From positions 1-33,798 of the forward strand of contig SFFI01000018.1 of assembly GCA_004556925.1 (NCBI GenBank): a DNA stretch of 33,798 bases. The letters are read 5' to 3'. The notes under the pieces are model-generated. The model searched no databases. It was not told where the DNA came from and saw only the letters and a list, made by a program, of their open reading frames with translations. This document shows, piece by piece, positions 15,331 to 23,087 of this stretch; the first letter of the stretch is position 1, and each line of letters begins with the position of its first letter. The position numbers and the translations under genes are program-made. Origin of the DNA: Clostridiales bacterium. GTDB lineage: Bacteria; Bacillota; Clostridia; Saccharofermentanales; DTU023.

Positions 15331-15408
15331 CAAGATTTTCCTTAAAGGTTCTCTTTCAAGGTTTTCTTTCAAAGTTTTCTTCCAAAGTCTTCTTTCAAAG
15401 TTTTCTCT
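15331..15408. repeat. Six tandem 13-bp repeats
   Basis: Consecutive units CAAGATTTTCCTT, AAAGGTTCTCTTT, CAAGGTTTTCTTT, CAAAGTTTTCTTC, CAAAGTCTTCTTT and CAAAGTTTTCTCT run without interruption, immediately upstream of the small membrane gene. They are pyrimidine-rich on the plus strand, and the 5' leader of the membrane gene would be purine-rich. Confidence 0.9.
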
Positions 15409-15435
15409 CAAGCAAATACAAACAACTATATAAGG

Positions 15436-15491
15436 ATTCTATTACATTAATTCCATTACGTAAATTCTATTACATAAATTCTGATACATCA
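15436..15491. repeat. Four tandem 14-bp repeats
   Basis: Units ATTCTATTACATTA, ATTCCATTACGTAA, ATTCTATTACATAA and ATTCTGATACATCA run in exact 14-bp register. They are AT-rich and lie between the 13-bp array and the palindrome array. From here to proC at 16480 no gene is supported. Confidence 0.88.
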
Positions 15492-15558
15492 ATTATAGCC
15501 TTTTACACAGAAGAAAGCTTGGGGATTCCTGGGTGGTCCCTGGCGGCGCAAGCTAGAT

Positions 15559-16169
15559 TTGGTGGGAAAATGGTGTTTTCATCAAAGTGCCACCAACAGA
15601 ATTTTTTTGATCAGTTCGATCATTGGCGGGAAAATCGCATTTTTGCAGAATTCCCGCCAATTCGTTTCCCTTCGCCTGGTCAGCTTTTGGCGGCAAAATG
15701 GCATTTTGTAGAAAGCCCATCAATAGAAATTTTTTACACAGCAAGGCCGTTGGCGGGGAAATAACATTTCAACGAAAAACCACCAATAGAAAAATGTTGT
15801 CCAGCAAGGCCGTTGGCGGGAATTTCAAGTTTTTACCAAAATACCACCAATCTGTTTTACTCTGCCTGGCTAGCCTTTGGTGGCAAAATCGCATTCCCCT
15901 CAAAATCCCACCAACAGAAGATTTATGATCAGTTCGATCATTGGCGGGAAAATCGCATTTTTGCAGAATTCCCGCCAATCCGTTTTACTTCGCCTGGTCA
16001 GCTTTTGGCGGCAAAATGGCGTTTCTGCAGAAAGCCCACCAATAGAAAAATTTTAATCAGCTAGTTCATTGGTGGCAAAATCACATTTTCGCCGAAATCC
16101 CGCCAATATATTTTTTTGCCTAGCGAGAGTCTTGGCGGCAAATTCATCTTTCCTTCAACTTGCCGCCAA
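15559..16169. repeat. Ten-unit array of 38-bp imperfect palindromes, 63-64 bp period
   Basis: Units start at 15559, 15623, 15687, 15750, 15813, 15877, 15941, 16005, 16069 and 16132. Each is 37-38 bp, opening TTGGYGGS and closing with the inverted arm SCCRCCAA, with an A/T-rich centre often reading AAAATCGCATTTT. Units are separated by 26-base spacers (25 for the last). The spacers are themselves related, in three families ending GATCAGTTCGATCA, CCTGGTCAGCTT/CTGGCTAGCCT and CAGCAAGGCCG. Units 2-3 and 7-8 with their spacers are near-identical over about 110 bp, showing segmental duplication. Units 2, 7 and 10 have perfect arms of 8-10 bp. The 64-bp period is not a multiple of three, and frames across it share only repeat translation, so it is non-coding. 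Confidence 0.93.
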
Positions 16170-16479
16170 TACGGCTTCCTTCATCCATTTAATTATTACC
16201 GCTTGGCCACCTTCTCGACCTGCCCAGCCTTTCTTATCTTTCCCAAACCCACTAAAATGAAAGCAAAATAATGTGTTATCCAGCAGGCGGGAACACATCC
16301 GCCATGGTTTCTGGATATGTTTAAGAACTAAATCAGGCGTGGCAAGCTCATATGAGCAAAACAAGTCTGGAAAACGTATATTAGTGAGAACAAGCGAGAA
16401 CAAGCGAGAACAGGCGAGAACAAGCGTGGACAAGCGTGGTTAAGCGGACAGCTGCCAAAGGTGCGAAGAGAGGTGACCT
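16170..16479. other. Gene-free stretch before proC
   Basis: No gene is supported here. A minus-strand frame across 16155-16433 starts inside decamer repeats without a ribosome site and is rejected. The only clear structure is the decamer array at 16386-16445. The proC ribosome site AGAGAGGTGA ends the stretch. Confidence 0.6.
16386..16445 (+). repeat. Six tandem 10-bp repeats upstream of proC
   Basis: GAGAACAAGC occurs at 16386, 16396 and 16416, with one-base variant GAGAACAGGC at 16406. GTGGACAAGC and GTGGTTAAGC follow at 16426 and 16436. All are in exact decamer register, about one helical turn each. Confidence 0.9.
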
Positions 16480-17385
16480 ATGCGGATTGGTTTTTTAGGT
16501 TTTGGTAATATGGCGCAGGCCATTGCGGACGGCTTGTTGGCAGGTCAAACGGACCTAGGTCAAGTGGCTAAGGGGCAAGGCCGAGGGGTTCCAGGTCAAG
16601 TGACCCAAGGGAACTCAGGCACCCAAGGCTCCCCGGAACAAAGGAGTCTAGGGCCTAGCGGGATTGCCACCGGCCAAAACCCCAAGCGACAGTGGGAGCT
16701 GGCGGCTACAGCCCTCCATCTTGATAAACTGGAGAGGAATTGCCAAGCACGGGGCATGCGGACCCTGGCTAGTGCGGCGGATCTGGTGACCTGGTCGGAC
16801 CTGGTCGTCCTGGCCGTCAAGCCTTGGCAGCTTACCGACCTCATCCCCCCGCTAGCCACATGCCTGCAGGAGAAAATCGTCGTGAGCATTGCGGCAGGTA
16901 AGACTTTTGATGACCTGGAAGCCCTGATCCCGGGTACTTCCCACATTACGGCCCTGCCCAACCTGCCTGTTGCAGTGGGTCAAGGCCTCCTCATCTGTGA
17001 GGAAAGACACAGTCTCCAGGGCCAGCAGCTTGCTAGCTTTGAGGAGGTTTTTGGCCAGATTGCGGAGATTTTCTACCTGCCTCCTGACCAGTTCTCCGCC
17101 GGAGCAAGCATCAGCGGCTGTGGTCCCGCTTTTACAGCCATGTTCGTGGAGGCTCTGGCAGATGTCGGTGTTAAGCATGGACTTAAGCGCGATTTAGCGC
17201 TGAGCCTGGCCGCCAAGATGACCTCCGGGGCTGGCAGCCTGCTGGCGACCGGCCTGCATCCCGCCCTACTGAAAGACCAGGTCTGCTCACCTGGTGGAAC
17301 CACTATTCGTGGGGTCATTGCCCTGGAAAGGCACGGCTTTAGGGCAGCCGTCACGGAAGCCATAGATGCCATAGAAGGGCAATAA
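16480..17385 (+). CDS. proC: Pyrroline-5-carboxylate reductase
   Basis: This enzyme catalyses the last step of proline synthesis, reducing 1-pyrroline-5-carboxylate with NAD(P)H. The dinucleotide-binding opening is MRIGFLGFGNMAQAIADGLL, and the family signature near the C-terminus is SPGGTTIRGVIALERHG. GCGPAFTAMFVEALADVG marks the dimer/active-site helices. Normal length is ~265-270 residues; this one has 301 because of a Gly/Gln-rich low-complexity insert at about residues 24-72, built on GQV and GTQG-like repeats, after the first helix. AGAGAGGTGA supports the ATG. The next gene begins 2 bases after the stop, so the two are co-transcribed. Confidence 0.95.
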   Translation: MRIGFLGFGNMAQAIADGLLAGQTDLGQVAKGQGRGVPGQVTQGNSGTQGSPEQRSLGPSGIATGQNPKRQWELAATALHLDKLERNCQARGMRTLASAADLVTWSDLVVLAVKPWQLTDLIPPLATCLQEKIVVSIAAGKTFDDLEALIPGTSHITALPNLPVAVGQGLLICEERHSLQGQQLASFEEVFGQIAEIFYLPPDQFSAGASISGCGPAFTAMFVEALADVGVKHGLKRDLALSLAAKMTSGAGSLLATGLHPALLKDQVCSPGGTTIRGVIALERHGFRAAVTEAIDAIEGQ

Positions 17386-17387
17386 AG

Positions 17388-19046
17388 ATGGCTGACCTCA
17401 CCGTTCTCCACTGCCTGTCCCAATTACCAGCCCGCACAGGTTCAGGCATTTATTACCAAAAGCTCCTGGCAGAATTTCACCAGACTCTGCCCGGCCGCCA
17501 GCTAGCCATTTATGGCCAGCCCTCTGACCTTGAGGTCGACTGGTTGGAGGCAGACCAAGCCTTCCCCGTGGTCTTCAGAAAGCCTGAAAGTAGCTCTGAA
17601 TGTAGCCCTGAAAGCACCCAGCTCCCCCTTGACCCTCAAGCCGGCACCCAGGCAGGCAAACCTGACCAGGCCTCGTCGTGCAGACACCACGGACACCAAG
17701 AACACCAAGGGCACCAAAGACATCACGGACACCAAGGTCCTGCCGGCCCAGTGGACCTTCCCTTCCCTATCTGTGGCATGTCAGATGAAATGCCCTACCC
17801 CTCCACCATTTTCAGCCAAATGTCTGTCGACCAGGTCGACCTCTACCAGGAAGTTTTCCGCCGGAAGTTGGAAGAAATTCGCGACCAAGAGAAGCCCGAC
17901 CTGATTATTTGCCACCATCTCTGGATCCTGGCTCGCCTGGTCTTGGAGGTCTTCCCCGATGTACCTGTCTTCGGTATCTGTCATGGAACCGACCTCCGCC
18001 AAGCCCGCCAGCACCCGGCCTTCAAAGAACGCTACGTCGGCAATTTGCAGGGGCTGGCTGGGGTGGTTGCCCTTTCTGGCCTCCAGGTCAAAGAAATAGA
18101 GGAAAGCTACCAGGTCGATCCTGCTAAAATCCGAGTTATGGGTGGGGCCTATGACCCACAGATTTTTTATCCCACTGACCCCCAGGTCTTTTATCCCGCA
18201 GACCCTCAGGTCTTTTACTCCGCACCAGCGGTCCAGCCAGCCTTCTTGGGACCTACCTCCCCCCTAAGGCACCCCGGACTAATGTCCCCCGAAGATGACC
18301 AACTAGAAGTCCTGGAGTCTGCGGTCCAAACTCCCTGCCTGGGACCTACCTCCCCCCTAAGGCACGCCGGACTAATGCCCCCAGAAGATGACCAACTAGT
18401 AGCCCTGGGAGCAGACGTCCAGTCAGCCCAGGAGGGCACGATAAACTACCTCTATGCGGGCAAGATTTCTCATGCCAAGGGCGTTTATGAGTTGGCTGAG
18501 GCCTTTGACCTGGTCAGCCAAGAAGTCCCGAAGGCTCACCTGGATATTGTGGGCAGCCCCACGCCGGAGGCCGCCCACGACCTGAAGGTGCGCAGCAACC
18601 ATAATCCTCGGATCCGCTTGTGTGAGGTGGAAGACCAGCAAGTCCTGGCCCAGCACATGCGGCACTCGGATATTTTTGTCCTCCCCTCCTACTATGAAGG
18701 CCTGGGCCTCATTGCCCTAGAAGCGCTGGCTTCTGGCCTCCGCCTGGTCGTTACGGACCTCCCGGCCTTGCGCGAGCAGATGGGTCCGGACTTGGCCAAT
18801 CATCCTGCCATCTCCTGGGTGCCCATGCCGCCCTTGCAAAATCTGGATGAGCCCTTACCCACAGCCCTTCCCCAACACGTCCTCAATTTGAAAGCCGCCC
18901 TCCTGGACCAGGCCAGAAAGCACCAAGCGGAGGGCCAGCCTGTCACAATAAGCAAGCTCCTTGTTCAGTATTCTTGGCCTAGCCTGGCCCGGAAAATATT
19001 TCATTTTATCTCAGAACTCAGTCATCTAAATTTTGTTATGATGTAA
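17388..19046 (+). CDS. Glycosyltransferase, GT4-like, with repeat-rich inserts
   Basis: This 552-residue GT-B fold enzyme transfers sugar from an activated donor to an unknown acceptor. The donor-site signature LPSYYEGLGLIALEALASG lies near residues 430-450 (EX7E acid pair about 436 and 444). Upstream features include ICHGTDLRQAR (~197) and YAGKISHAKGVYEL (~360). Family members are usually 350-420 residues, and the excess comes from inserts. A His/Gln-rich stretch (about 99-117, HHGHQEHQGHQ type) may bind metal. Three 8-residue repeats (DPQVFYPA, about 256-279) precede two 31-residue repeats (LGPTSPLRH...PEDDQL, about 288-349). It starts 2 bases after proC. The acceptor is unknown. Confidence 0.85.
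   Translation: MADLTVLHCLSQLPARTGSGIYYQKLLAEFHQTLPGRQLAIYGQPSDLEVDWLEADQAFPVVFRKPESSSECSPESTQLPLDPQAGTQAGKPDQASSCRHHGHQEHQGHQRHHGHQGPAGPVDLPFPICGMSDEMPYPSTIFSQMSVDQVDLYQEVFRRKLEEIRDQEKPDLIICHHLWILARLVLEVFPDVPVFGICHGTDLRQARQHPAFKERYVGNLQGLAGVVALSGLQVKEIEESYQVDPAKIRVMGGAYDPQIFYPTDPQVFYPADPQVFYSAPAVQPAFLGPTSPLRHPGLMSPEDDQLEVLESAVQTPCLGPTSPLRHAGLMPPEDDQLVALGADVQSAQEGTINYLYAGKISHAKGVYELAEAFDLVSQEVPKAHLDIVGSPTPEAAHDLKVRSNHNPRIRLCEVEDQQVLAQHMRHSDIFVLPSYYEGLGLIALEALASGLRLVVTDLPALREQMGPDLANHPAISWVPMPPLQNLDEPLPTALPQHVLNLKAALLDQARKHQAEGQPVTISKLLVQYSWPSLARKIFHFISELSHLNFVMM
18153..18224 (+). repeat. Three in-frame 24-bp repeats in the glycosyltransferase gene
   Basis: Units at 18153, 18177 and 18201 encode DPQIFYPT, DPQVFYPA and DPQVFYSA. 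They differ by a few bases, mostly silent or conservative, so the reading frame has been kept. Confidence 0.92.
18248..18433 (+). repeat. Two in-frame 93-bp repeats in the glycosyltransferase gene
   Basis: Copies begin GGGACCTACCTCCCCCCTAA at 18248 and 18341, exactly 93 bp (31 codons) apart. They are closely similar for about 60 bp and diverge afterwards. Confidence 0.9.
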
Positions 19047-19184
19047 GTGGACTACATACGCATGCGTTACATGTGTGCGCTGTCTGCAGAGCGCCTTAGG
19101 CGCCAGATACCTACGAGCACGCTCGTCCCAGCGAGCACATACGAAAGGAGATCGTACGGGCCTACTGCCTGTACCTAGCACAAC
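19034..19184 (+). promoter_or_regulatory. Promoter and hairpin-rich leader of the secreted-protein gene
   Basis: TGTTATGAT at 19034-19042 is an extended -10 inside the end of the glycosyltransferase gene, with no good -35. The ~135-base leader holds consecutive short stems: ACGCATGCGT, GCGCT/AGCGC, GCGCC-TTA-GGCGC and GCTCG/CGAGC. The best ribosome site, AAAGGAG near 19143-19149, is ~35 bases before the ATG. The gap holds an 8-bp stem with one mismatch (GTACGGGC with GCCTGTAC), which could bring the site close to the start codon. Confidence 0.5.
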
Positions 19185-19976
19185 ATGAAAAACTTAAGAA
19201 ACGTACTGCTCACTTGCCTAGTCATACTCAGCTTGGCGGTCAGTCTGGCCGTCTTTGCTGGTAGCCAGGAAGTCCAAGCAAAGGAAGACAAAACCCCTAC
19301 CTATGCCAGAGAATTTAACGAATTCCTGAAGAGCTTTAATCCCAAAACTGCTACAAGTAGCGACTGGAAGGCCTATCACAACTGGATCAATGCTATTAAA
19401 ATTTATTATGGTGGTATAGGCCTTGATGTGCCCTACTACCTGGCTAAAGATGGCAGCTATTATTACGATGCAGAGTCCGAGACCTTTGTGCCCCTCAAGT
19501 CTGATTTTAGTAGCCTTTTTTACACCTGGAATAAATTTTATCCCGACTACTATAATTGGTACTGGGGTTGGTATTATGCGAACCCGAAGGTCATTCAACC
19601 TAATCCTAGTATCACTGTCTCAACAGCCAAGCCAGAACCCGCCCCCCAAGTGCCCTCCACAATTACCAGCAAAGCTCCAGAAAACAACCTCATCCAGGCT
19701 ACCCTAGACCAAGGTCAGAGTAACTACGAGGTCAGGGTGACGCTCAGTGAGAACACTGGCAACACCATCGTGGGCAAGGTAGAGGTCAAGGATAAAGATA
19801 CGCAATCTTATCTCACGAATGTCGGTCAGATCAAAGTGGTCGCCTATGGCTTTAACGGCGGAACCGCTTATGTCTTGGTCAATGGTCAGTACCAGCTTGC
19901 GAACTGGCAGCAAACCATCAACAACTGTCTCATGTTCACCCTGCAAGCGGGCCAAACCTTTAAGGTCGTGAAATAG
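19185..19976 (+). CDS. Secreted Tyr/Trp-rich protein, unknown function
   Basis: This 263-residue exported protein has a signal peptide at residues 1-32 (MKNLRN, Leu/Val-rich core, VQA before KED). It has no lipobox, transmembrane anchor or LPXTG sorting motif. The mature N-terminal part is unusually rich in Tyr and Trp (YYYDAESE near 92, YPDYYNWYWGWYYANP near 118-133). A Pro-rich linker (about 140-165, KPEPAPQVPSTITSKAPE) leads to a C-terminal part with beta-strand-like repeats (VRVTLSENTGNTIVGKVEVKD). I do not recognise the family. The aromatic clusters suggest carbohydrate, peptidoglycan or surface binding. A strong terminator follows, so it is a single-gene unit. The VxAKED processing site resembles that of the sugar-binding protein at 328. 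Confidence 0.7.
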   Translation: MKNLRNVLLTCLVILSLAVSLAVFAGSQEVQAKEDKTPTYAREFNEFLKSFNPKTATSSDWKAYHNWINAIKIYYGGIGLDVPYYLAKDGSYYYDAESETFVPLKSDFSSLFYTWNKFYPDYYNWYWGWYYANPKVIQPNPSITVSTAKPEPAPQVPSTITSKAPENNLIQATLDQGQSNYEVRVTLSENTGNTIVGKVEVKDKDTQSYLTNVGQIKVVAYGFNGGTAYVLVNGQYQLANWQQTINNCLMFTLQAGQTFKVVK

Positions 19977-19980
19977 TTTA

Positions 19981-20044
19981 AACTAAGCCCAAAGCTTAGT
20001 TAGCAAGCGTAGCTTACAAACCGGGCCAGCTGGCCCGGTCTTTT
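19981..20044 (+). terminator. Terminator after the secreted-protein gene
   Basis: ACCGGGCC-AGCT-GGCCCGGT at 20020-20039 is a perfect stem followed by CTTTT. A smaller hairpin, AACTAAGC with GCTTAGTT (19981-19988 with 19994-20001), comes just before it. Confidence 0.88.
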
Positions 20045-20053
20045 CATGCCCCC

Positions 20054-20082
20054 TTGGCCAAATAGCTCATTAGGTTTATGAT
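20054..20082 (+). promoter_or_regulatory. Promoter of the pur operon
   Basis: A -35-like TTGGCC at 20054-20059 and a -10 TATGAT at 20077-20082 are 17 bp apart, directly after the previous terminator. Transcription would begin near 20089, giving a ~115-base leader. Confidence 0.55.
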
Positions 20083-20102
20083 AAGGGATGTTCTGTTTTT
20101 AG

Positions 20103-20183
20103 TGGCCTGGGCTCCTTGGGCCTCCCCCCACAGGCTGGCAGAGCTCCAAGCGGTAGCTTGCACTTGTGATATGCCCCAGGCCA
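20103..20183 (+). ncRNA. Structured leader RNA before purC
   Basis: TGGCCTGGG at 20103-20111 pairs perfectly with CCCAGGCCA at 20175-20183, closing a ~63-base internal region. Inside are GCCT/AGGC (20120-20123 with 20132-20135) and CAAGC-GGTA-GCTTG (20147-20160). An alternative CTTGG/CCAAG pairing (20115-20119 with 20146-20150) excludes the latter, as expected of a switch. The conserved bases of the purine (guanine/adenine) riboswitch are absent, and no known class is recognised. It ends ~20 bases before the purC ATG. Confidence 0.4.
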
Positions 20184-20205
20184 GAAAAGGTATGAGGTAG
20201 TATAC

Positions 20206-21099
20206 ATGCAACTAATGAAAGAAAGTCCCATCAAGGATTATCCCCTCCTTGCCCGTGGCAAGGTACGTGACATGTACGACTTGGGAGATCATCTGCTCAT
20301 CGTCGTAACCGACCGCGTTTCAGCTTTTGACGTTGTCTTAGATGGGCTCATCCCTGATAAGGGCGGTATCTTAAACTCCCTGTCCGCCTTTTGGTTCCAA
20401 AAGCTCCAACACATCATTCCCAGCCACATGATCTCTACAGATCCCGCCGCCTATCCTGAACCTTTCTGTCAGTATCAGGAGGAGCTGGCTAAACGCTCTA
20501 TGCTGGTCAAAAAACTGGACATGGTCCCCGCTGAATGTATCGTTCGGGCCTATCTAGAAGGTTCCGCCCTCAAGTCCTACCGGGCCACAGGCGAAATTAA
20601 CGGCATCAAGATGCCCGCAGGCCTCCACCAAGGCGACCGCCTGCCCCAGCCCCTTTTCACCCCCTCCACCAAGGGAGAAGTAGGCGAACACGACGAAAAT
20701 ATCTCCGTGGAGGAATTAGGCAACCGCATCGGCCGTGACCTGGCTAAGCAGCTGGAAGAAACCTCTCTCAAGCTCTTTGAGGCCGCTTCTGCCCACGCTG
20801 AGGCCCAGGGCATTATCCTGGCAGACACCAAGTTTGAATTTGGCTTCTTAGATGGACAGCTCACCCTGGGAGACGAGGCCTTCACCCCTGACTCCTCCCG
20901 TTTCTGGGATAAAAACGCTTGGGAACCGGGCCACGAACAGGTTTCCTTTGACAAGCAGTTCCTCCGGGAATGGCTGTCCAGCCTGGACTGGAACAAGGAG
21001 CCACCCGCACCCCACCTCCCCCAAGAAATCATTGATAAAACGGCCGCCCGCTACAGGGAGGCATGGTTAAGACTAACCGGAGAGCCCTGGCAAGCCTAA
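20206..21099 (+). CDS. purC: Phosphoribosylaminoimidazole-succinocarboxamide (SAICAR) synthase
   Basis: It joins aspartate to CAIR with ATP in purine synthesis. Motifs run in order: ARGKVRDMYDL (~16-26), VVTDRVSAFDVVL, a central RAYLEGSALKSYRATG (~110), LADTKFEFGF (~205) and DEAFTPDSSRFW. At 297 residues it is the longer SAICAR synthase form found in many bacteria and yeast rather than the ~237-residue B. subtilis/E. coli type. The ribosome site GAGGT is modest but well placed. First gene of the pur operon. Confidence 0.96.
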   Translation: MQLMKESPIKDYPLLARGKVRDMYDLGDHLLIVVTDRVSAFDVVLDGLIPDKGGILNSLSAFWFQKLQHIIPSHMISTDPAAYPEPFCQYQEELAKRSMLVKKLDMVPAECIVRAYLEGSALKSYRATGEINGIKMPAGLHQGDRLPQPLFTPSTKGEVGEHDENISVEELGNRIGRDLAKQLEETSLKLFEAASAHAEAQGIILADTKFEFGFLDGQLTLGDEAFTPDSSRFWDKNAWEPGHEQVSFDKQFLREWLSSLDWNKEPPAPHLPQEIIDKTAARYREAWLRLTGEPWQA

Positions 21100-21132
21100 G
21101 CTGCCAGGCTTTCTTACTTAAAGGAGAAAAAT

Positions 21133-21627
21133 ATGCCGCAAGTATCTGTCATTATGGGTTCCCGCTCTGACCTCGATGCCATGAAGGAAGCCTGCCAAGT
21201 TCTGGAAAAGTTCGGCCTGGATTTTGAAGCCCGGGTCATGTCCGCCCACCGGACCCCCGAAGCCGTCGCTCAGTATGTCGAAGGCCTGGAAGACCGGGGC
21301 GTTAAAGCAGTCATCTGCGGTGCAGGTGGGGCTGCCCACCTGGCAGGCGTGGTGGCCTCCCATACCATCCTGCCTGTTATCGGGGTTCCCATGAAGTCCA
21401 CCCTCAACGGCCTGGATTCTCTCCTGGCCACCGTTCAAATGCCCCGGGGCATCCCTGTCGCCACCACGGCCATTGGGGGGTCAGGTGCCTACAATGCCGC
21501 CCTTTTAGCGGTCCAGATGGTCAGCCTCTCAGACCCTGAATTGCGCGAGGCCTTCCGCAAATTCCGTCAAGAACAAACCCACAAGGTGGAAAAAGCTGCC
21601 GAAGTTGAAGCCCAAGAATGGGCCTAG
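21133..21627 (+). CDS. purE: N5-carboxyaminoimidazole ribonucleotide mutase, class I
   Basis: It converts N5-CAIR to CAIR. The 164-residue protein shows MGSRSDLDAM (substrate loop), SAHRTPEAV (catalytic His), GAGGAAHLAGV and MPRGIPVATTAIGG, all class I PurE signatures. AAAGGAGAA precedes the ATG. No purK is visible in the window, so either purK is elsewhere or CO2-rich conditions allow direct carboxylation. Second gene of the operon. Confidence 0.96.
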   Translation: MPQVSVIMGSRSDLDAMKEACQVLEKFGLDFEARVMSAHRTPEAVAQYVEGLEDRGVKAVICGAGGAAHLAGVVASHTILPVIGVPMKSTLNGLDSLLATVQMPRGIPVATTAIGGSGAYNAALLAVQMVSLSDPELREAFRKFRQEQTHKVEKAAEVEAQEWA

Positions 21628-21651
21628 CTCCAAAGCAAGGAGAATCAACGC

Positions 21652-23064
21652 GTGAACCATGAATGTGGAGTCCTTGGACTCTATAATGTACAAAAACCTG
21701 CGAATAAAGCCTACAACGCCCTCTATGCCCTCCAGCATCGCGGTCAAGAATCCGCGGGCATCTTCGTGACCAATGGCGAGAGTTTTCAGGGTTACAAGAA
21801 CTTTGGCCTGGTCCGCCAGGTCTTCGACGAAGAAGCCATCGATAGGCTGGACCAAAATGAGCCCCGACATGCTGTAGGCCACGTCCGCTACGCGGGTGCC
21901 AAGGATAATATTGTTTCCAATATCCAGCCCATGTTTTTCCGTCACCTCCGGGCCGAATTCGCCATTTGCTCAAATGGGTCTATCCTAAACTACGATAAAC
22001 TCAACCACGACCTGCAAAATCAGGGGTCCATCTTCCAGTCCACTTCCAACTGTGAAATCATGGCCCACCTCTTGGTCCGTAATTCCGGGACCTTCCTGCC
22101 GGCTCTGCAAGAGTCGCTTAATACGCTTGTGGGCTCTTACTGCTTTGTCATCATGCGGAAAAACCGCCTCTATGCTGTGCGGGACCCTAAGGGCTTCATG
22201 CCCCTTTGCTACGGCAAGCTGGGCGATGGCTATGTGGTCGCCTCCGAATCCTGTGCCCTAGATATGCTGGGAGCAGAATTCGTCCGCGATGTCGAGCCGG
22301 GTGAGATAGTCGAATTTAATAAGGACGGGGTCAGGTCGCACCGCTTTGCCCCCAAGCAAGCCGGCGCTATCTGCCTCATGGAGTATATCTACTTTGCCCG
22401 GCCAGACTCCACCGTGGATGGACTGAATGTCCACCAGGCCCGCTACCAAACCGGCATGGAGCTGGCCCGGGAATCGGCTGTAGACTGCGACTGGGTAATC
22501 GGGGTACCGGACTCGGCTCTGGCCGCCGCTCAAGGCTACGCGCAAGCTGCCGGCCTGCCCCTGCAGTCCGGCCTGATCAAGAACAAATACTCTGGCCGGT
22601 CTTTTATTGAGCCCACCAACCAGAAGCGCCGTCTAGCTGTACAGATGAAGCTGTCTCCCATCCGCTACCTGATTGATGGTAAGTCGGTCACCCTCGTGGA
22701 CGACTCCATTGTCAGGGGAACCACCGTCCGCCAGCTCATCAAGATGGTGCGAGAATTTGGTGCCAGGGAGGTCCACGTCCGCATTGCTTCCCCCAAGATG
22801 ATCGGGCCCTGCTTTTACGGGGTAGATTCTTCTGACTATAATGACCTTATCGGTGCTAAGAAATCTATTGAAGGCATCCGAGAGGAGATTGGGGCAGACA
22901 GCCTGGCCTTCCTCTCCCTGCCCGGCCTGTGCAAGGCCCTAGGTCTTTCCCAAGACCAGGTCTGTACGGCCTGCTACACCGAAAAATACCCCACTGACCT
23001 GCATGACTTCGAGGACTTTGTGCAAAGTTTGGAAGTCAAAAAAGTGCCCGAGCGCTGGTATTAA
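21652..23064 (+). CDS. purF: Amidophosphoribosyltransferase (Fe-S type)
   Basis: It makes phosphoribosylamine from PRPP and glutamine, the committed step. The start is GTG at 21652 behind AAGGAGAA. Residues 1-4 (MNHE) are a very short propeptide before the catalytic Cys5 (CGVLGLYN). Four cysteines expected for the Bacillus-type 4Fe-4S cluster are present: C241 (in CLMEYIYFARPDS), C387 (GPCFYG), and C438 and C441 (CTAC). The PRPP loop is VTLVDDSIVRGTT. The 470-residue length fits. An oxygen-labile cluster is consistent with an anaerobe. Confidence 0.96.
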   Translation: MNHECGVLGLYNVQKPANKAYNALYALQHRGQESAGIFVTNGESFQGYKNFGLVRQVFDEEAIDRLDQNEPRHAVGHVRYAGAKDNIVSNIQPMFFRHLRAEFAICSNGSILNYDKLNHDLQNQGSIFQSTSNCEIMAHLLVRNSGTFLPALQESLNTLVGSYCFVIMRKNRLYAVRDPKGFMPLCYGKLGDGYVVASESCALDMLGAEFVRDVEPGEIVEFNKDGVRSHRFAPKQAGAICLMEYIYFARPDSTVDGLNVHQARYQTGMELARESAVDCDWVIGVPDSALAAAQGYAQAAGLPLQSGLIKNKYSGRSFIEPTNQKRRLAVQMKLSPIRYLIDGKSVTLVDDSIVRGTTVRQLIKMVREFGAREVHVRIASPKMIGPCFYGVDSSDYNDLIGAKKSIEGIREEIGADSLAFLSLPGLCKALGLSQDQVCTACYTEKYPTDLHDFEDFVQSLEVKKVPERWY

Positions 23065-23087
23065 TAAGAATGAGGAGAAGAGGAAAG

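Noticed and set aside
15559..16169. CRISPR array
   Set aside because: Repeats are degenerate, the 26-base intervening segments are related to one another, and no cas gene is present.
15559..16169. Compensatory base changes proving an RNA hairpin family
   Set aside because: Some units show matched C-G/T-A changes, but at least four have mismatched arms, so the evidence is suggestive only.
15297..16260. Overlapping small proteins reading through the palindrome array
   Set aside because: The 64-bp period is not divisible by three, frames on both strands are equally open, and no ribosome site precedes them.
16155..16433. Minus-strand 92-residue protein
   Set aside because: It begins inside the decamer repeats, has no ribosome site and ends in the palindrome array.
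20103..20183. Guanine/adenine riboswitch before purC
   Set aside because: The invariant junction and loop bases of the purine aptamer are not found.
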